NCBI RefSeq assembly: GCF_001522545.3
Contig: NC_031776.1
Location: forward strand, 27,663,634-27,727,633
From: Parus major
Taxonomy: Eukaryota; Chordata; Aves; Passeriformes; Paridae
DNA length: 64,000 nt
Reading direction: 5' to 3'
Made by a program: the position numbers and the translations under genes. Of this stretch, positions 11,626 to 24,240 are shown piece after piece. Below the pieces are notes generated by a model. It saw only the letters and a list, made by a program, of their open reading frames with translations, did no database searches and had not been told where the DNA came from. The number at the start of each line of letters is the position of its first letter. The stretch's first letter is position 1.

Positions 11626-13003
11626 TGGGTAATTGGCTGTGAAAAAAAGCCTTGTAAAATGATAACGTTTAAAGCAGTGCATATAACAGTTACAAACAAA
11701 GAACACTGTCATCTTCTCTATATGTTCCATGTGTGTTCCACACAAATGTGAGGAACTGAGGCAGAAAATGTTTTGCCAAAAGCTATTGATGTAGCTGGGG
11801 AGAGTCCTCATTGGACCTCTGGAGCTGGGGGCTGCCTGCCCAGGCTGCAGGCTTCGTGCTGCTCAGGGTCCTCCTGCCCCTGCCACCGAGCACCGCAGCC
11901 TTGGGGGAATGCACAGCACTTTGGTGTGGGCAACAGATTTAGTCCTATTCCTTTCACTGTTTCTGCTGAGTGAATTGGAAAAGTAATAAAATGCTTTTTA
12001 TCTAGGAAAAAGGTTTTAGAGTCCTCTGTTTTTAACAGTCATCTGCTAAATAGTACAAAGTATATGGGACAACATTGTCCTAATTAGTTTTCTGTCAAAA
12101 TTAACAGCCCCTGAGTTCAGTAGGAACAGATTTAGGCCAATATAGTGTCTTTGAAAAATTCACAGGACTTTTGAATATGAGTTTGAAGCTTCAACATCAT
12201 GGAACCTTGTCTGATCAGAGCTTTACTCTTCATATAAAATATTCTCCCTCCTTAAAAGCCTGTGTCTTAGTGTAATTCGAATCCATCTTATTTTAGGGTG
12301 TATATTTAGTATCCAGCTGATTTTTTCCCTCTAAAGTTCTTGGATAGCAAGTCCACTAGGAAATCTTAGCTTTGCCAAACCACTTTAAGACATTTGGAAC
12401 TTCAATTACCTGCTGAACTCTTAAAAAGTAATTTGGTAATGAAAGCACTGAATGCATTCTGCAGTGTTTAAGGATTGCTTACAGAGATAAAATGGTTTTG
12501 GCTGTAGGTCAGATAAATACTTTTATGATGAAGCATATGTGCAACCAGTTTTTCTCCTTTTTTTTTTTTGAATGAATCTGAAGAGTTTAATCCTTCAGAA
12601 TATCCCCAAACAAATTTTGGATTACTAGACCCTGTGTTCTTAAGTGAAGAGAAACATTTAGTATTTTGCACCTAAGGAACATCTTTCATCTTGATGTATT
12701 TTACAAAGCCAAATATGTTCAGTTTAACCAAACTTGTGTGAAACAAGAAAATGTAATTTCCCATTTTAGAGCTATGTTGGCCAGCAGCAGGACATGATCT
12801 GACTCTCAAGTCAGGCTGGTAGCAGGGATTGCTGGAAGATGATATGTGATGGCATGCCTAGGTAAGAAACTTGGGTAACAGATTTTTGGAGTTTTGCTAT
12901 GTTTGACATTGACTCAAATATGATTCTGGTCACAAATTTGGTGCCTCTTGTGGGTGAACAAAAGAAGGGTGCAAAACTGTTTGTCTCCCACTCTGAGTTG
13001 CAG

Positions 13004-13130
13004 ATTATGTTTGCATAGGAATCCTTATGAGTTCTGGCCATGCCTGGGAAGCCAGACAAGGGCTCTGGTGCGTATAACCACAGCCAGCATAGAGGAAGAG
13101 AAAGATCTGAGCTGCCTTGCTACCATACAG
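13004..13130 (+). other. Candidate internal exon, low confidence
   Basis: A 127-base block starts after a fair acceptor (TCTCCCACTCTGAGTTGCAG) and ends at a CAG followed by GTAACA. One frame is open throughout. It includes residues ITTASIEEEKDLSCLATIQ and ends on a codon boundary; the first base would complete a codon from an upstream exon. I recognise no domain. Splice-like pairs of this quality are common by chance in vertebrate non-coding DNA, and the opposite strand is also open here, so this is only a lead. Confidence 0.12.
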
Positions 13131-13560
13131 GTAACACATGGAGTCTTTCTTGTGGGAGAGAAACTTCTCAGCTCTCCTAGTGTGCTTCCATTTTAAAATT
13201 CACATTTCTGGAGTTGGGTGGTTGAAATAAATACCCACATAGCTCTGGTTTGAGAGGTGACTGAATTACTGTGGGATGTCTGTCTTGGTGTGTGGCTATA
13301 TAGTATTACCAAGTTTATCCTAATCACCCAAAATGAAGAATTTAGTTGGAAAATGAAGATGATTAGTACCAGAATTTGGGGGAGAAAGAGGGGAAGGCTA
13401 AATTGTGATAATGGAATCTGAAACTGAGTTTCTGAGTTTCCTGTGAATCATATCCTAACTTTTTACACTCCATAGTTTATCTGGGACACTGAATGTAGCC
13501 TCATTTGTCATTTTTTTTCCCCGAACTAGAGCATCTACAGCTGTGGCCAGATGTGCTACT

Positions 13561-13625
13561 TGGCTTGCAGCTGAGCTGGGTTCAAAGGCTTTGAACCCAA
13601 GCCAGGCTTAAAGTGCCCGGGCACT
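13561..13625. repeat. Cluster of palindromes
   Basis: Within 65 bases there is an 11-base perfect inverted repeat with a single central base (arms 13577-13587 and 13589-13599, TGGGTTCAAAG and its complement). A competing 7-base pair lies further out (13561-13567 with 13598-13604, TGGCTTG/CAAGCCA). A perfect 14-base palindrome, AGTGCCCGGGCACT, lies at 13612-13625. The stretch could form alternative cruciforms or bind dimeric proteins. It sits in otherwise plain sequence. Function is unknown. Confidence 0.75.
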
Positions 13626-14760
13626 GTCCCCACTGCTGGAGGTTGGTGTCTGCAAGCGTAGCTGCAAATGTAGTCCTTCTCTAACCTAAATCAGTCAAAA
13701 TGATCTGGGTTAAAGAAAGCCCTCCATGCTTTTAAATAGAAAGCCAACCTGGATCATTTTGACACAACCGGGTTAGGGAGTGACTGTGTACAGATATAGT
13801 GACAGATTGGAGGGGCAGAACCCAGCTCTGCTGCAGCTGAACCCTGAGTGGGACTACAGGCCACGTAACAGTGTTGTGCGAGTGTTCAGGAAGCTGCCCT
13901 GACTTTTGTCCTAGACAATAGTCTTGTTTGTAGGAAATCATGAAATAGGCTAAGGGAGAGAATTGCAGCTGGTGTGCCCCAGTTTTAGCCTCTGATGGCC
14001 AGTTTGCAGCCTGATGCCATCTATTGTAGATGTACTTTCCTGCCCAAGGGCTTGGTAATGGCTGGGTTTTCCCTCTAGGCAGGTTAGAGCAACTTCAAGT
14101 TCTACTAAACTGTCCTTTCTTTCCTGGGCTATAAGGAGGCTGCTACCCAAGCAGTATTTTCTGTATAACATCAGTAATTTTCAGATACTTATGCACATGA
14201 GTGACACACATGTAATCTTGACACGAGCTGCTTTGTGGGTTTTCTTAGTACTCTAAGCATACTGATAAAAGGCAGATACAGCAAGTCTTTCTGCAGAAAC
14301 GGAATGAAAACATTTGAGATTGTAGTTCACAGAGGATAGTATGAAAATCTCTTGGGCAAGTTTGTAAGTGTGTGTGTTTGACATTGGACTTGACAGTGAT
14401 CTCATTGATTTCTGCTGGGCTCAGACTCAATTACTTTGGTTTAACATCAGTGCATTTGAGAGCAGAGTTAGACCTGCTGAAAGTATGGATGATTTTTCTT
14501 TCCTCTTGGGCAATCTTTTGGCCGTGCTTATGCAGGTCATGTCCACATGCTGTGACCTGTCTGCACAACAAGCCACCACTCTATCACTTAGCTTTAGATA
14601 CTTCAGATACCTTCAGCTATGAAAAAGCATTTTCTTGCCCTGTGTTCCCTTCCCAGAAGATACAATCCCCTTGTTCCCACAGCACGCACACTGGATGCTG
14701 TGGTCCAGCTCCTCACCAGAGCATTATGTTCTTGCCATCATGTGGCCTGTTTTCTTTCAG

Positions 14761-14944
14761 TTTCTGGTGGAGGCAACAATAGAAGACTCCTGGTTTTGTG
14801 TGTAGACTTGTTCAGGAGAGTTGAGCATCCATATAAACAAATGGAGGGAGCCCTGCTGCAGTGTGGTGTGTGGTGCAGAAGAGAGATGGCTGGGCCATTG
14901 GATGGGGTGCTCCCCAAACACCAAGGTCCATGTCATCAACTTCA
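14761..14944 (+). other. Candidate exon, low confidence
   Basis: The acceptor is strong (GGCCTGTTTTCTTTCAG) and the donor is CTTCA followed by GTAAGT. The 184 bases between them are open in one frame, which is also part of a longer 109-codon frame from 14619 to 14948 on the same strand. The predicted residues are arginine- and cysteine-rich (for example RRLLVLCVDLFRRVEHPYKQ) and match nothing I know. It could be an exon of a long non-coding RNA, an exon of an unrecognised gene, or a pseudo-exon. A second candidate on the same strand, at 13004-13130, would be its nearest partner, but that exon ends on a codon boundary while this frame needs one base carried in, so the two do not make a clean coding pair. 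Confidence 0.15.
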
Positions 14945-15369
14945 GTAAGTCCCATCTGGTACATGTTGCAGGTGTTGTTGATGATGACTTGTGACAGCTT
15001 CATGTCCTGTAGCCCTTGGGCTCATGACAACCAGAAAGAAAAGACTTTCCCTTGTCAGGGATTATTTCCAAATGCATTCACAGCACAACGCAGTGCTTCC
15101 TCCAGCTGTCTGAGGCGAAGATTTGACCTCTCCTTGTTTCACCTCTCCTGACATTTACTCATAACAAACAGGCCTAGATGTTGCAGTATATTTTTCTGGG
15201 TCGTTGAATGCATTGTATGCTTGTCCTTCAAAGAAGAAATACAGCATCATTCATCTCAGCCCATTAGTTTGTTTTTGTTAGTTTTAATTTTGTTGAAGTC
15301 TTTTAAACCCAGTCATTTTGGGGCCTTGAGGGGAGGCATTTGGTCAGTATTTTCAGGCTCATGGTCAGA

Positions 15370-15462
15370 CTCCTGGGGATGGTGCCATGCAGGGACAGGA
15401 GATGGACTTGGTGATCCTTATGGGTCTGTTCCATCTCAGCTTATTCTATGGTCCTGTCAATA
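15370..15462 (+). mobile_element. CR1 LINE 3' tail, sense
   Basis: The ending 'gagatggacttggtgatcct' followed by 'tatgggtctgttccatctca' and 'ttattctatggtcctg' follows the terminal CR1 block (a 'ttggactagatgatcctta'-like word, a 'cttccaactca'-like word, then an ATTCTATG end). Only about the last 90 bases are recognisable. The sequence just before it, from about 15300, may be a more diverged part of the same copy. Confidence 0.65.
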
Positions 15463-17564
15463 GTCATTATTCACATGGGAGAAATGCATTGATTCATACT
15501 GGAAGCACACTTCCTGGTGCACACATTCCCACAGGGCTCTAGCATGAGGCAACAGCCATGAGTCCAACCCAGAGGGTCAGCTCCAGTGCTGTGCAATCTC
15601 TGAGGAGGCAAGGTACAAAATCCTACAGCAGTACTTGGACACCAGTGGGGCTAAGCTGTCCCAAAGCAGTCTGACCTCAGGTGGTTGCATCTGGCAAATC
15701 TACAATTTCTCCTGTGTTATGATCATGTGCTCCCAGCTGAGGCTCTCCAGTCTCCTGTTTGCTGTGTTACATTCAGAAACAAGTCTACACACAGCCTACA
15801 GGCTGTCTCCAGCATTTTGGAAACCTCTTTGCATGAATGGTTTATCTGCACATCTGGAAATGAGCTTGATTGACACAAAAACACAGGAAAACTGCATCCC
15901 AGATGCTTTTGCTATGATTTGGTTGTGTTTTCTGTGAATACTTGGCATTTATAGCACTGTGTGATCTCCTTCAAATCATATACCTGCCTGGAGGCTAGGA
16001 CCCTGTGAGCTGATGGCTTGAGCTGGAATTGGCTGCCTTCAGCCTTAAACATTACTCTTCTGCAACAACTGTCTTTTATTTGTAGAATTTCAGTGCGATT
16101 TCATGGTATGCAGGCTGTTTCACTTACCATTTTGCATGCTTTTTCTATGCCATCTCTGCCTCTCAGTGCAATGGTTTCCACATAATCTTGTCCTGAAAAT
16201 TTTGGCGGTAAAAATAAAAATGTTCACATTTGTCGAAGGTTTGAGGACAAATCTCTTTAGCTTTTCTTGAAAAAAAAGAAAATCAGATAATTTCATGTAT
16301 TTGGACAAAAACGCTAATAACTGAAAAAAATTGTTTGAAAACTACTCAGAATGTTAGAATAGAAATTACAAACTAGTAAGTACCATACATTTTCCAGTAA
16401 AAATATGACATTATCTTAGAGAGCCTGGGGCATTTTTCTGAGTCAAAGACATATTTCATAGTGAAAAGAAAGTTTTGCTGAAAGTCAGCCCTGCTCCTCC
16501 AACTAGTTCCTTAAGCACCTCCTATAAAACCACTGTTTCCATCCCCAGTAAACTACCATGTTTTAATACTTTTGTTCAAAATGAGGTCTGATAACATATT
16601 AACAAACAAACAAGCAGGCAAGCCCATGACCTGCATGTGCCAGAGTTAATGGAGCTGTCAGCTGTCTTCGTGCCATGGTGATTGATGGGTGCTCTGATGG
16701 AATGGCCTCTTTCCTCTCTTTCTGTCTTGTCTGCATGTTAATGTCTCCACTCACTGAATAATGATGCACTTTAATACAGATTTGTCTTATTTTTGTTTCT
16801 GAGAGCTGGCAGGGCTGGGGTTATGTCTGTGTTTCTTTGAAGCACCTGTCATTCTTCTGGCCAGGAGGAATTTTACCTGGAGATGAGATGTCCTTGCTTT
16901 ATGTGAGCAGCAACCAGTGAAACCAGTTGCCATGTCATATTTCAGTGAATCTGTAGATTTGCTGCCAGGGGTAGGTGAGGTCCTTCTAGGAATATGTGGG
17001 ATTGCATGGATGTGCATGGGTATGCCTGGCACTTTGTGGTGGTTTCAGTGTGACAGAGGTGTGCGTTTGAGGGCAGGAGAGGCACATAGTGGGCGGTGGG
17101 TGGGATTCTTACAGGACTTTTCCCCAGGCAGCTTGTGGGGACACTCCTGAAAGCAGTGTGCAGACAGACAAATCTATGTCCATCTTCTTCTTGTGTCTGC
17201 TCCTGAGCTAACTCGTGAGGACCAGTGTGGACACAAGCAGTACATTTGTATGTGACTCCCTTGTGGATGTGCTGGCTGAGTTATACCTTACATGGTGGAT
17301 TCACTTGACTTTACACTTCATGTACAGGCATCTGAAGCTCATGTTAACCATCAGAAGTAATGTTTCAGTGTGTGGACATGAGTCCTTGTGGAAAGTTATC
17401 CATAAAGGTGATTTATTTTTACCCATGAACCACATATCTCAAATATATAGATTGCCAGTATTTTGTAGAAAGCTTTAAATCCAATAAGTCTCAATGAATT
17501 TTAAATCTTTGACTGTTTCTTTTGATAGTTTGGGAAACAATTGACAAAGCTTAAATAATGAATG
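15463..17564. other. Non-coding stretch, no gene seen
   Basis: No repeat or gene is recognised. Open frames at 15635-15937 and 16787-17150 overlap each other on opposite strands and are unlike known proteins. The 17070-17110 part is G-rich with three close G runs, but the fourth run is too far away for a canonical quadruplex. Confidence 0.65.
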
Positions 17565-17591
17565 CCCCCACCCTTTCCCCCAACACAACCC
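17565..17591 (-). other. Canonical G-quadruplex motif on the minus strand
   Basis: Four C runs on + (17565-17569, 17571-17573, 17577-17581, 17589-17591) are spaced by 1, 3 and 7 bases. On - this fits the G3+N1-7 quadruplex rule, at the outer limit for the last loop. It ends just where the CR1 copy appears to begin. Formation in vivo is not shown. Confidence 0.6.
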
Positions 17592-17914
17592 TAATTCTCT
17601 TCAACTGCCTAAAAGAAGGTTGTAGCAACATGGGAATCAGTCTCTTCTCTTAAGCAGCAAGTACAAGAGGGAATGGTCTCAACTTGTACCGGGGGACATT
17701 TAGATTGGATATTAGGGAAAATTTCGTCACCGAAAGGGTTGTCAAGCATTGGAACAGGCCACCCAGGGAAGCTGTGGAGTTATCCTTAGAAGTGTTTAAG
17801 ATGTGTGGATGTGACACTTAGGGACATGGTTTTGTGGTGGCCTTGGCAGTGCTGGGTTAATGGTTAGACTCAATGTTTGGCCTCTTTTTCAACCTAAATA
17901 ATTCTATGATTTTA
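17590..17914 (+). mobile_element. CR1 LINE fragment, sense, the best preserved sense copy
   Basis: The match to the CR1 3' region is continuous: 'caactgcctaaaagaaggtt', then 'cagtctcttctcttaagcag', then 'tttagattggatattaggga', then 'gggttgtcaagcattggaac', then 'cttagggacatggttttgtg', and the end 'aacctaaataattctatgat'. The copy is 5' truncated and keeps the terminal ATTCTATG-type word used by the CR1 reverse transcriptase to start copying. Divergence is moderate, so it is younger than the 3034-3369 copy. It has no intact coding. Confidence 0.92.
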
Positions 17915-20900
17915 GAATTTCAAGAGCTCAGATATTTTTCTTGTCACAAGGATGGTCCAGATCACTCTTCACTTCTCTGTGGAACAAGGCAGATAGGCTC
18001 CCTGCTGCAAGGCACCTTCCTTCCTGTTTTTCCTACTTGATATTCCTGTCTCTAAAACAGGCATTTATGGTAGGGCCAGCTCAGCATGTTATTAAATTTA
18101 CAAGCCCTTGGTTACATTGTTAGTAAGAATAAATATTTTAAAAGACAAGGGCAATTTAGAGATCCTGGGTTAGGTGTAGCAATTTAAACAGGAAAAGTCA
18201 ATCGATACTCTGAATAGCATGGGCCAAGACTAGAGATTTAACAGTGTGGAAGGAAGGGGGCTTCAGGGACATCTGCCGCCAGCATATATGGGATTGATTT
18301 AAACACTACAAAAGATCTTAAGATATTTGAATCAGCTACTGCTGTGTGATTCCAGAGTGTGAGAAGGATATATGAGAAGTAGGAAAGGCAAGATTCTCAC
18401 TAACAAAACATAGTTCCCCCCATACTTTTAAATTTTTTTTAATTTTGGGAATCTGGTGGGTCAAAGTGGTCCCAGGGCTGCTGTCTTGTGTAGGATGCTT
18501 GGAAATCAGTAGACCTTTAATGTAATTAATTAAGATTGCGAATACCCTCTCCCTCCCATTTGCTTCAAAGTTAAGACTTGGAATAAAATAAAATCCGTTG
18601 TTTCTGTTGACAAATATTGCAGAATACGGCACGAATATTTAGAGTATGTGTGGGAAAGCAGCAATTTACATCATTGCTGCAGTCAATTTTCATGCTATTT
18701 GGAAGTCAAAAAGTATCACAGGTCCAGAAGAGCAACAGAGGCTGCAGTTTGCAAGCTCTTCTTCCTCCTGCTCTCATGCAGTATTTATCTACCAAACTGT
18801 TCAGAGGGCTGTTAGCCACTGAGATGCTTGGGGATTTAAATCCCAGGCTGGCTTTGTTTCACTAAGGGGTATGGAGCTTTCATCCCCTCATCAAGCTACT
18901 CTGGAGAGGTTTAGTGTTGTGAATATGCCAGTGCATGGTACAGGGTACAGCTGTCATAGTCCTGCTGCTTGAGCAGAAATTTATGGCAAGAAAAGACAGA
19001 TACATGTGGTGTTGGGTTATGAGACTGACAGATTTGCTGTCATGTCTCATAGCAGTTTAGGTGAGATAAAGCTGTTTTTTATTTATTTTATTTTGTCATA
19101 GAGCGAAAAACTTGAGCAGAAATAAGGGATATTTAACAGAAAAGGGAGCCTAATTTTCCTAGTGGTGTAAATGTGGAATTTCTCTACTGATTAGAGATTA
19201 TTAAAAAAGAAAATCTCAGCTAAGTGATTCAGGGGAAGCAGACAAGGTACAAGGCAGCGACAAGCACAGCCTCCAGCATTCTGGGGACAGAGTCCCAACC
19301 CTCAGGACAATGGGAGCAGTGCTACCTGCAATGGGTTATCACAAATTTATTGAAATTGTTTTTATGTGTGAATTGTTGTCTTCCCTCCAGCAGCTGTCAA
19401 AACCCTCCCTTGGGTAACTTCTGAGAGCAGTCTGATCCTGATGCAGGAGGCCACTCGAGCCTGGGCCCCCTGAGAGGTTGTTGCACACGGCTGATCACAT
19501 GGGAAGATGTGCTACACCACATGAAAATGAAGCAATTAGGGAAAAACCTGGAAACTGGGTTTTAAGCCAAGATTTTGAGGAGTTATTACCAAGTTCTTAA
19601 GTTTTCTGGCCCCTGCTAATAGTTCATGAAAAGGAATTTAGAAATTGTGGCTAGTCCATGTTGTAGTGCCTTTTGTAGTGGGTTTTTTCTGTTAGTATTT
19701 ATGTTTTGAGACCATATATGTGACTATCTGTGTCAGAAGCTGCTGCCTTAAGCAAGCCAAGTAGTGAAATAAAGGTTGGAGGGTTTCCTTCTCCTTCTCT
19801 GCACCTTCACAGTAGGTCTGCATGCCCACAACCTGTCCACTGAATTTGATTTAGGATGTCTAAGAGGAAAAGGATATTTTCCTGTATATATGAGTGTATT
19901 TCTGTCTCTGAAGAAAAATGTGAAGAATTAAAAGGAAAAAATCCATTCATTATGTAGTTTCCTCCCCCACTTACTGTATTTCCTTTGAAAAATGTAATCC
20001 CTGTGACACTTTGATGTTCCAATGAATTTGTTTTAAAAATTTTACAGGTGGTTCCAAATACTTACTACTTCCTTAGTGGAAAAACAGTTTCTAGAGACTT
20101 TTTGGCAAATGTCTTTTTTTTTTTCCTTCTCTTCCTACATCATGGTCACACTCTTGTCTAATTTATTGTCCAGCTCTTTAGGAGAATGAATTAATATAGG
20201 AAAACTGGGTTTATTTGCTCTGTGCCTGGTTGTCACATGGCCATGACCAGAACCATAGAGAGAACATTGACCTGGTTGTGACTTAAAGCCTCAGAAAATG
20301 TGTGTCCTTCAGGCTGGTGTGATTCCTCTGGGATTGCTTAGGAGAGCTGGTAATAGATACAGGCAGGCCTGCTCTGGGCATGACTTACATGGGCACTTTG
20401 GAACACCTTGGCATCAGTACAGGTCCTGCATTTACCACATTGCCAGGGTGGCACCATGAATTGCTATGAGCTGTCTTTTGAAACCCTTAACTTCATTCTG
20501 GAGAAGTGCTGCCAGATGTTTGGGGCTTTTTTTCCACTTACATATTTTTCCATATCCCAACAACTAAGCTGCTGTGTGTAGATATATAAAATAACACTGC
20601 TCTTCTGATACAGTCATCTGACTAGCCATCATTGTCTTGGTCCAAAATTGATGTCCTAAAAAGGAAAAAGTATAACCTTCATGATTGCTTAGAAAATCTT
20701 GACATTCATTCCATTTCTTAGTGAATGGACTTCTTAATTGCTTTGCCCACAGAGAAACCAGAAATTGAATGACTTCAATACTTGCTTCTTTTAATTATAT
20801 GTATATTTTTGGTACTTCACAGAGAAATATTGGTATTGGGAAAATAAGCTGGAGTTTGTTTTTTTTTTACCTCTGTATTTATCAAGATTTTTTGTTTAAA

Positions 20901-22611
20901 ACTTAATATTAAAATATGCTGAATATCTCCTAGTACTTCTGGTTCAAACCAGCATCAGCTTATATTGTGCCTTGGGTACAGTATTTTGTTCTTAGTTTTC
21001 TGAAAGTGAATATCTGCTTTACCTGGAGTATTTCCTCAGCTAATGCAGCAGTTTATGGTTATCTATCTTTTATACTTTAGATCAGCTGGAGTTGTTAACA
21101 TCTGAATACCTTTAAGTAAAATATGAAACCCTATTGGCTCATTCACTAGGCTGCTGAAATGTACAGGTGCTGAAAAAAAAAAAAATCACTGTATTGCTGA
21201 GCCTGTAGTAACTAATATTCCAAATATCACTAGTTCATTAAACAAAACGACAAACAAGCAAGCAAAAATCCCCACCAGCCCTATTGGGTACCCAAATCAA
21301 CCCAGTTGTTATACGTATCAAATGTGCAATTTGTAAGTAACACAAAAAGGTCTTGGTCTTCTCCATCATTGTGAAAATGAGTTTTGATATGAGAGCTTTG
21401 TGGGATGCTTATAGTTCAGACTGCATTTCCTAATATTACACATATAAGTACATTTTGGACTTGAATATGAATTGAGACTGCATTTTGGAAAAGCAATAAC
21501 ACAGCTCTCTTGAGCATCTTCAGATTAAGTCACATGTACAAGACTGTGTCCAAGATATTGGCTGTAGCTTTCAGAGTCTTGTAGTTTTGCTGCACAACTC
21601 ATACTGGTGTTTACCTGGAGCCTCCAGTACCCACAGTGGGGGCTGGACCTATAAGAGCAGTCTGTGGTGGTGCTCATGCAGCACAAACAATGAGGTAGTT
21701 TTGCCTGTTCTGAACAAGCCAAGAGATAGAAATGCTTCTGTTCTGATTCATTAAAAATGGCTTGTTGGAACTTCCACACCAAATAAGGTTGTGTCAGCAA
21801 CAAAAGGTCAATTTTTCTGTGACTTGCTGTCCATGGTTGCTTTTATTGTTTATTTTGGTGATCAGGTGCTGTGATAGAGCAGTTCACTTAATGTCTCAGA
21901 CATGCAGCCTGGAGCAGAGAAAATCTGAGAAGGAAAAAATATGTTTTCTCTAAACAATGTAATTAGGAATTTAGAATGGTAAATACAGTTCTGGCAGTGA
22001 TGTGTCTCAGACCCTTTTTTTTTGTCCCACTTTGCTCTTCTTGGGGTGAATTCACAAACAGCTAAATTGTCAATGGTATAAGAAGTTTTCACACTTTAAA
22101 GATGCAAGAAGCAATAACTTTTCTAAAATGTTAGTTAGAATTCAGGTTCCTGACACCTCTAGTTAGCAATTTTCAGTAATCCTCCTTTCAATAGTCAGGG
22201 AGAGCTTTGCCACTGCCTTTGGTAAGCTTAGGTGATTCTGCAGCAGAGCTAAACAGAGATTCAGTCATTTAGTGAAAAAGCAGGTCTGCTCTAACCACCA
22301 AAAACTACCTTTTTCTCTAGTCCTTAATCCTTTCTTTCATTGCTTTTCTCACAGACATTAAAAGCAGTAGCATAGCGGCAATATTGAGGCTTGCTTAAAT
22401 TCACATCTGTCTGCTGATGTAGCAAAGCTCTGGGCCCTGCTATCTGCAAGTTTTCCTCAAATTAGTTGGTGTGCACACACAGAGAGGCTTCCCTCTGCCT
22501 CTCCCCAGTGCCATCTGGGCTTTGTTTATCTGTGTGTGAAGTGGGGGGTTTTATGTGGCCTCCCTGTTGCTGCAGCGTCCTGGTGCATGTGGCCTGAGCT
22601 AAGTCACAGAT

Positions 22612-22629
22612 GGGATGGGATGGGATGGG
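22612..22629 (+). repeat. (GGGAT)n tandem repeat and G-quadruplex motif
   Basis: GGG appears four times separated each time by AT, giving a perfect canonical quadruplex motif with two-base loops. It is also a minimal pentanucleotide microsatellite. The surrounding 200 bases are GC-richer than the neighbourhood. Formation and function are inference. Confidence 0.8.
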
Positions 22630-23260
22630 TGCCGTGAGCCGCAGCTCTGCGGCTTTCTCCAGGAAAGGGAAAGCTCAGTGTGGCTCTGCTCCATCCAGGA
22701 TCCACACCAGCCTCAGCTGGTGCTGAGCTGCCCTCCGGACCTGGATCCTCCCAAACAGTTTGGGTGCTGTTGGGAAAGCAGCTGAAATGTTTGAGTTCTT
22801 ATTTCGTGTTTTGTGCTCCAGTGAGCCTACATCCACTCTGCCCTTCATACAGATCCATCCACTGCAGTTTATTCACAGTTGTGGACCTCCAGAGTAGCTT
22901 ATGACAGTTTACTTGGGCTGATTGCTTCTTTCTGTAATTTTGTCTTTATAAAAACTCACACAAATGGTTTTTAAACCAACTAAGGACCAAAAAAATAAAG
23001 TAGAATGTCACAAGAGGCCATACTCCATGCATGTAACGAGGGGCTGCTGATCTGTCCCTCTCATCAGATCTGCACTGGTGCTCATCCTCCAGAGTGCCAG
23101 GGCTAAAAAATATGTTCTTGTTCTGCAATGCTTTCTCTGCTGCTCCATGCTGGACTGGGAGGCTGCAGAATTTAAATTTTAGATCACATTCCTACAAAGT
23201 GATGATATGGAAATATGGAAATGATATTTATTTGGTGGTTGTTCTTTGTTAACTATGGCC

Positions 23261-23336
23261 TTTTAATGTTTTTTTGTGGGTTGTTTCTGTTGGGTTTGGT
23301 TGGGGGTTTTTTGGTTGTCGTTTTTGTTTTTTCTTC
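23261..23336. repeat. T/G-rich low-complexity block
   Basis: Runs of T are broken by G and GG groups (for example TTGGGTTTGGTTGGGGGTTT). The opposite strand is correspondingly A/C-rich. It has no coding value. Confidence 0.7.
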
Positions 23337-24240
23337 TTACTAATAAAACCCAATAAAAACCAAACCCTGTTTTTTTTAAAATTCTTTAATCTCCAGTCAT
23401 GCTTTCTTTGAAGCAGAGTGTGACCCAAACTGCAGAGGCTATTCTTGCATAATCTGCAGGGAGACCACATGTGCTCCCAAACCTCTTACTTGAGATCATG
23501 AGATCTCACTTTACCCCACACCATCCTGAATGGTAAGATTTACATTAAAACTGATAAGAGAAATTTATTTCACTGGATTTCCTGCTTTTAAAGGAACTGC
23601 ATATTTTGCTTACATGGTTTGACATTGCTGAAATTGTGAGAGAAGTTGGACCTTTCCCAGGGTCCCGGTTGTGGAGCCTGCCAGCTCTGCCAGCCTCCGT
23701 GGGGTTGGCAGTGCCCTCTTGGGAGGGATGTGGTGCCAGGGCATGCAAACCGCTGTGAGGGCGAGGATCCTGGCACCACAGGATCTGTGGCTCAGGAGCA
23801 GGCTGCCAAGCCACTAGGGCCCCATTTTTCTTCTGGAAGAAAACCAGGTTTTCAAATACTAAAATGCTGCATTAGGCAACAGCCTTTTTCTCCCCAGCTC
23901 TAGTTGTTCCTGACCTAGAAGGAAGAGAAACATCCCAGATCCCCTTCTCTCAACAGTTAACTATTCCTTGGATGTTTCCCATTTAAATATTAGTTAATAA
24001 TAATGTGGTCCTCGGATCCCAGCAGAAGGAGATACAGCCCAGACAGGATGAGAGAAGTTAGTTTAGTCTGAAATAAACTCAATGAAAACTTCCTTGGTAA
24101 TTCCCTGAAATATTTCTGCAAAAACTACCCTGACTGCTTTTTCAATTTTTAGTATCTGCTATGGTTATAAAACTGTTGCTGTGTCCCATTTAGGAAACTG
24201 AGTGGAATATGTAATATAAACATGCACTTTATGTGTGCAG

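Larger units (their letters stand above)
11626..15369. other. Mostly non-coding stretch with two weak exon candidates
   Basis: Apart from the entries at 13004, 13561 and 14761, I see no feature except a 12-base T run at 12558-12569 and a GC-richer patch at 11820-11910. Overlapping open frames at 14368-14948 are unlike known proteins. Confidence 0.6.
17915..24240. other. Non-coding stretch, no gene seen
   Basis: This 6.3 kb holds only simple-sequence patches: an 11-base T run at 20114-20124, a 13-base A run at 21173-21185, the GGGAT repeat at 22612, and a T/G-rich block at 23261-23336. The 22540-22760 part and the 23640-23830 part are GC-richer with several overlapping short frames, none recognised. 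Confidence 0.65.

Noticed and set aside
17070..17110. G-rich stretch considered as a quadruplex
   Set aside because: Only three close GGG runs; the fourth is beyond the 7-base loop limit.
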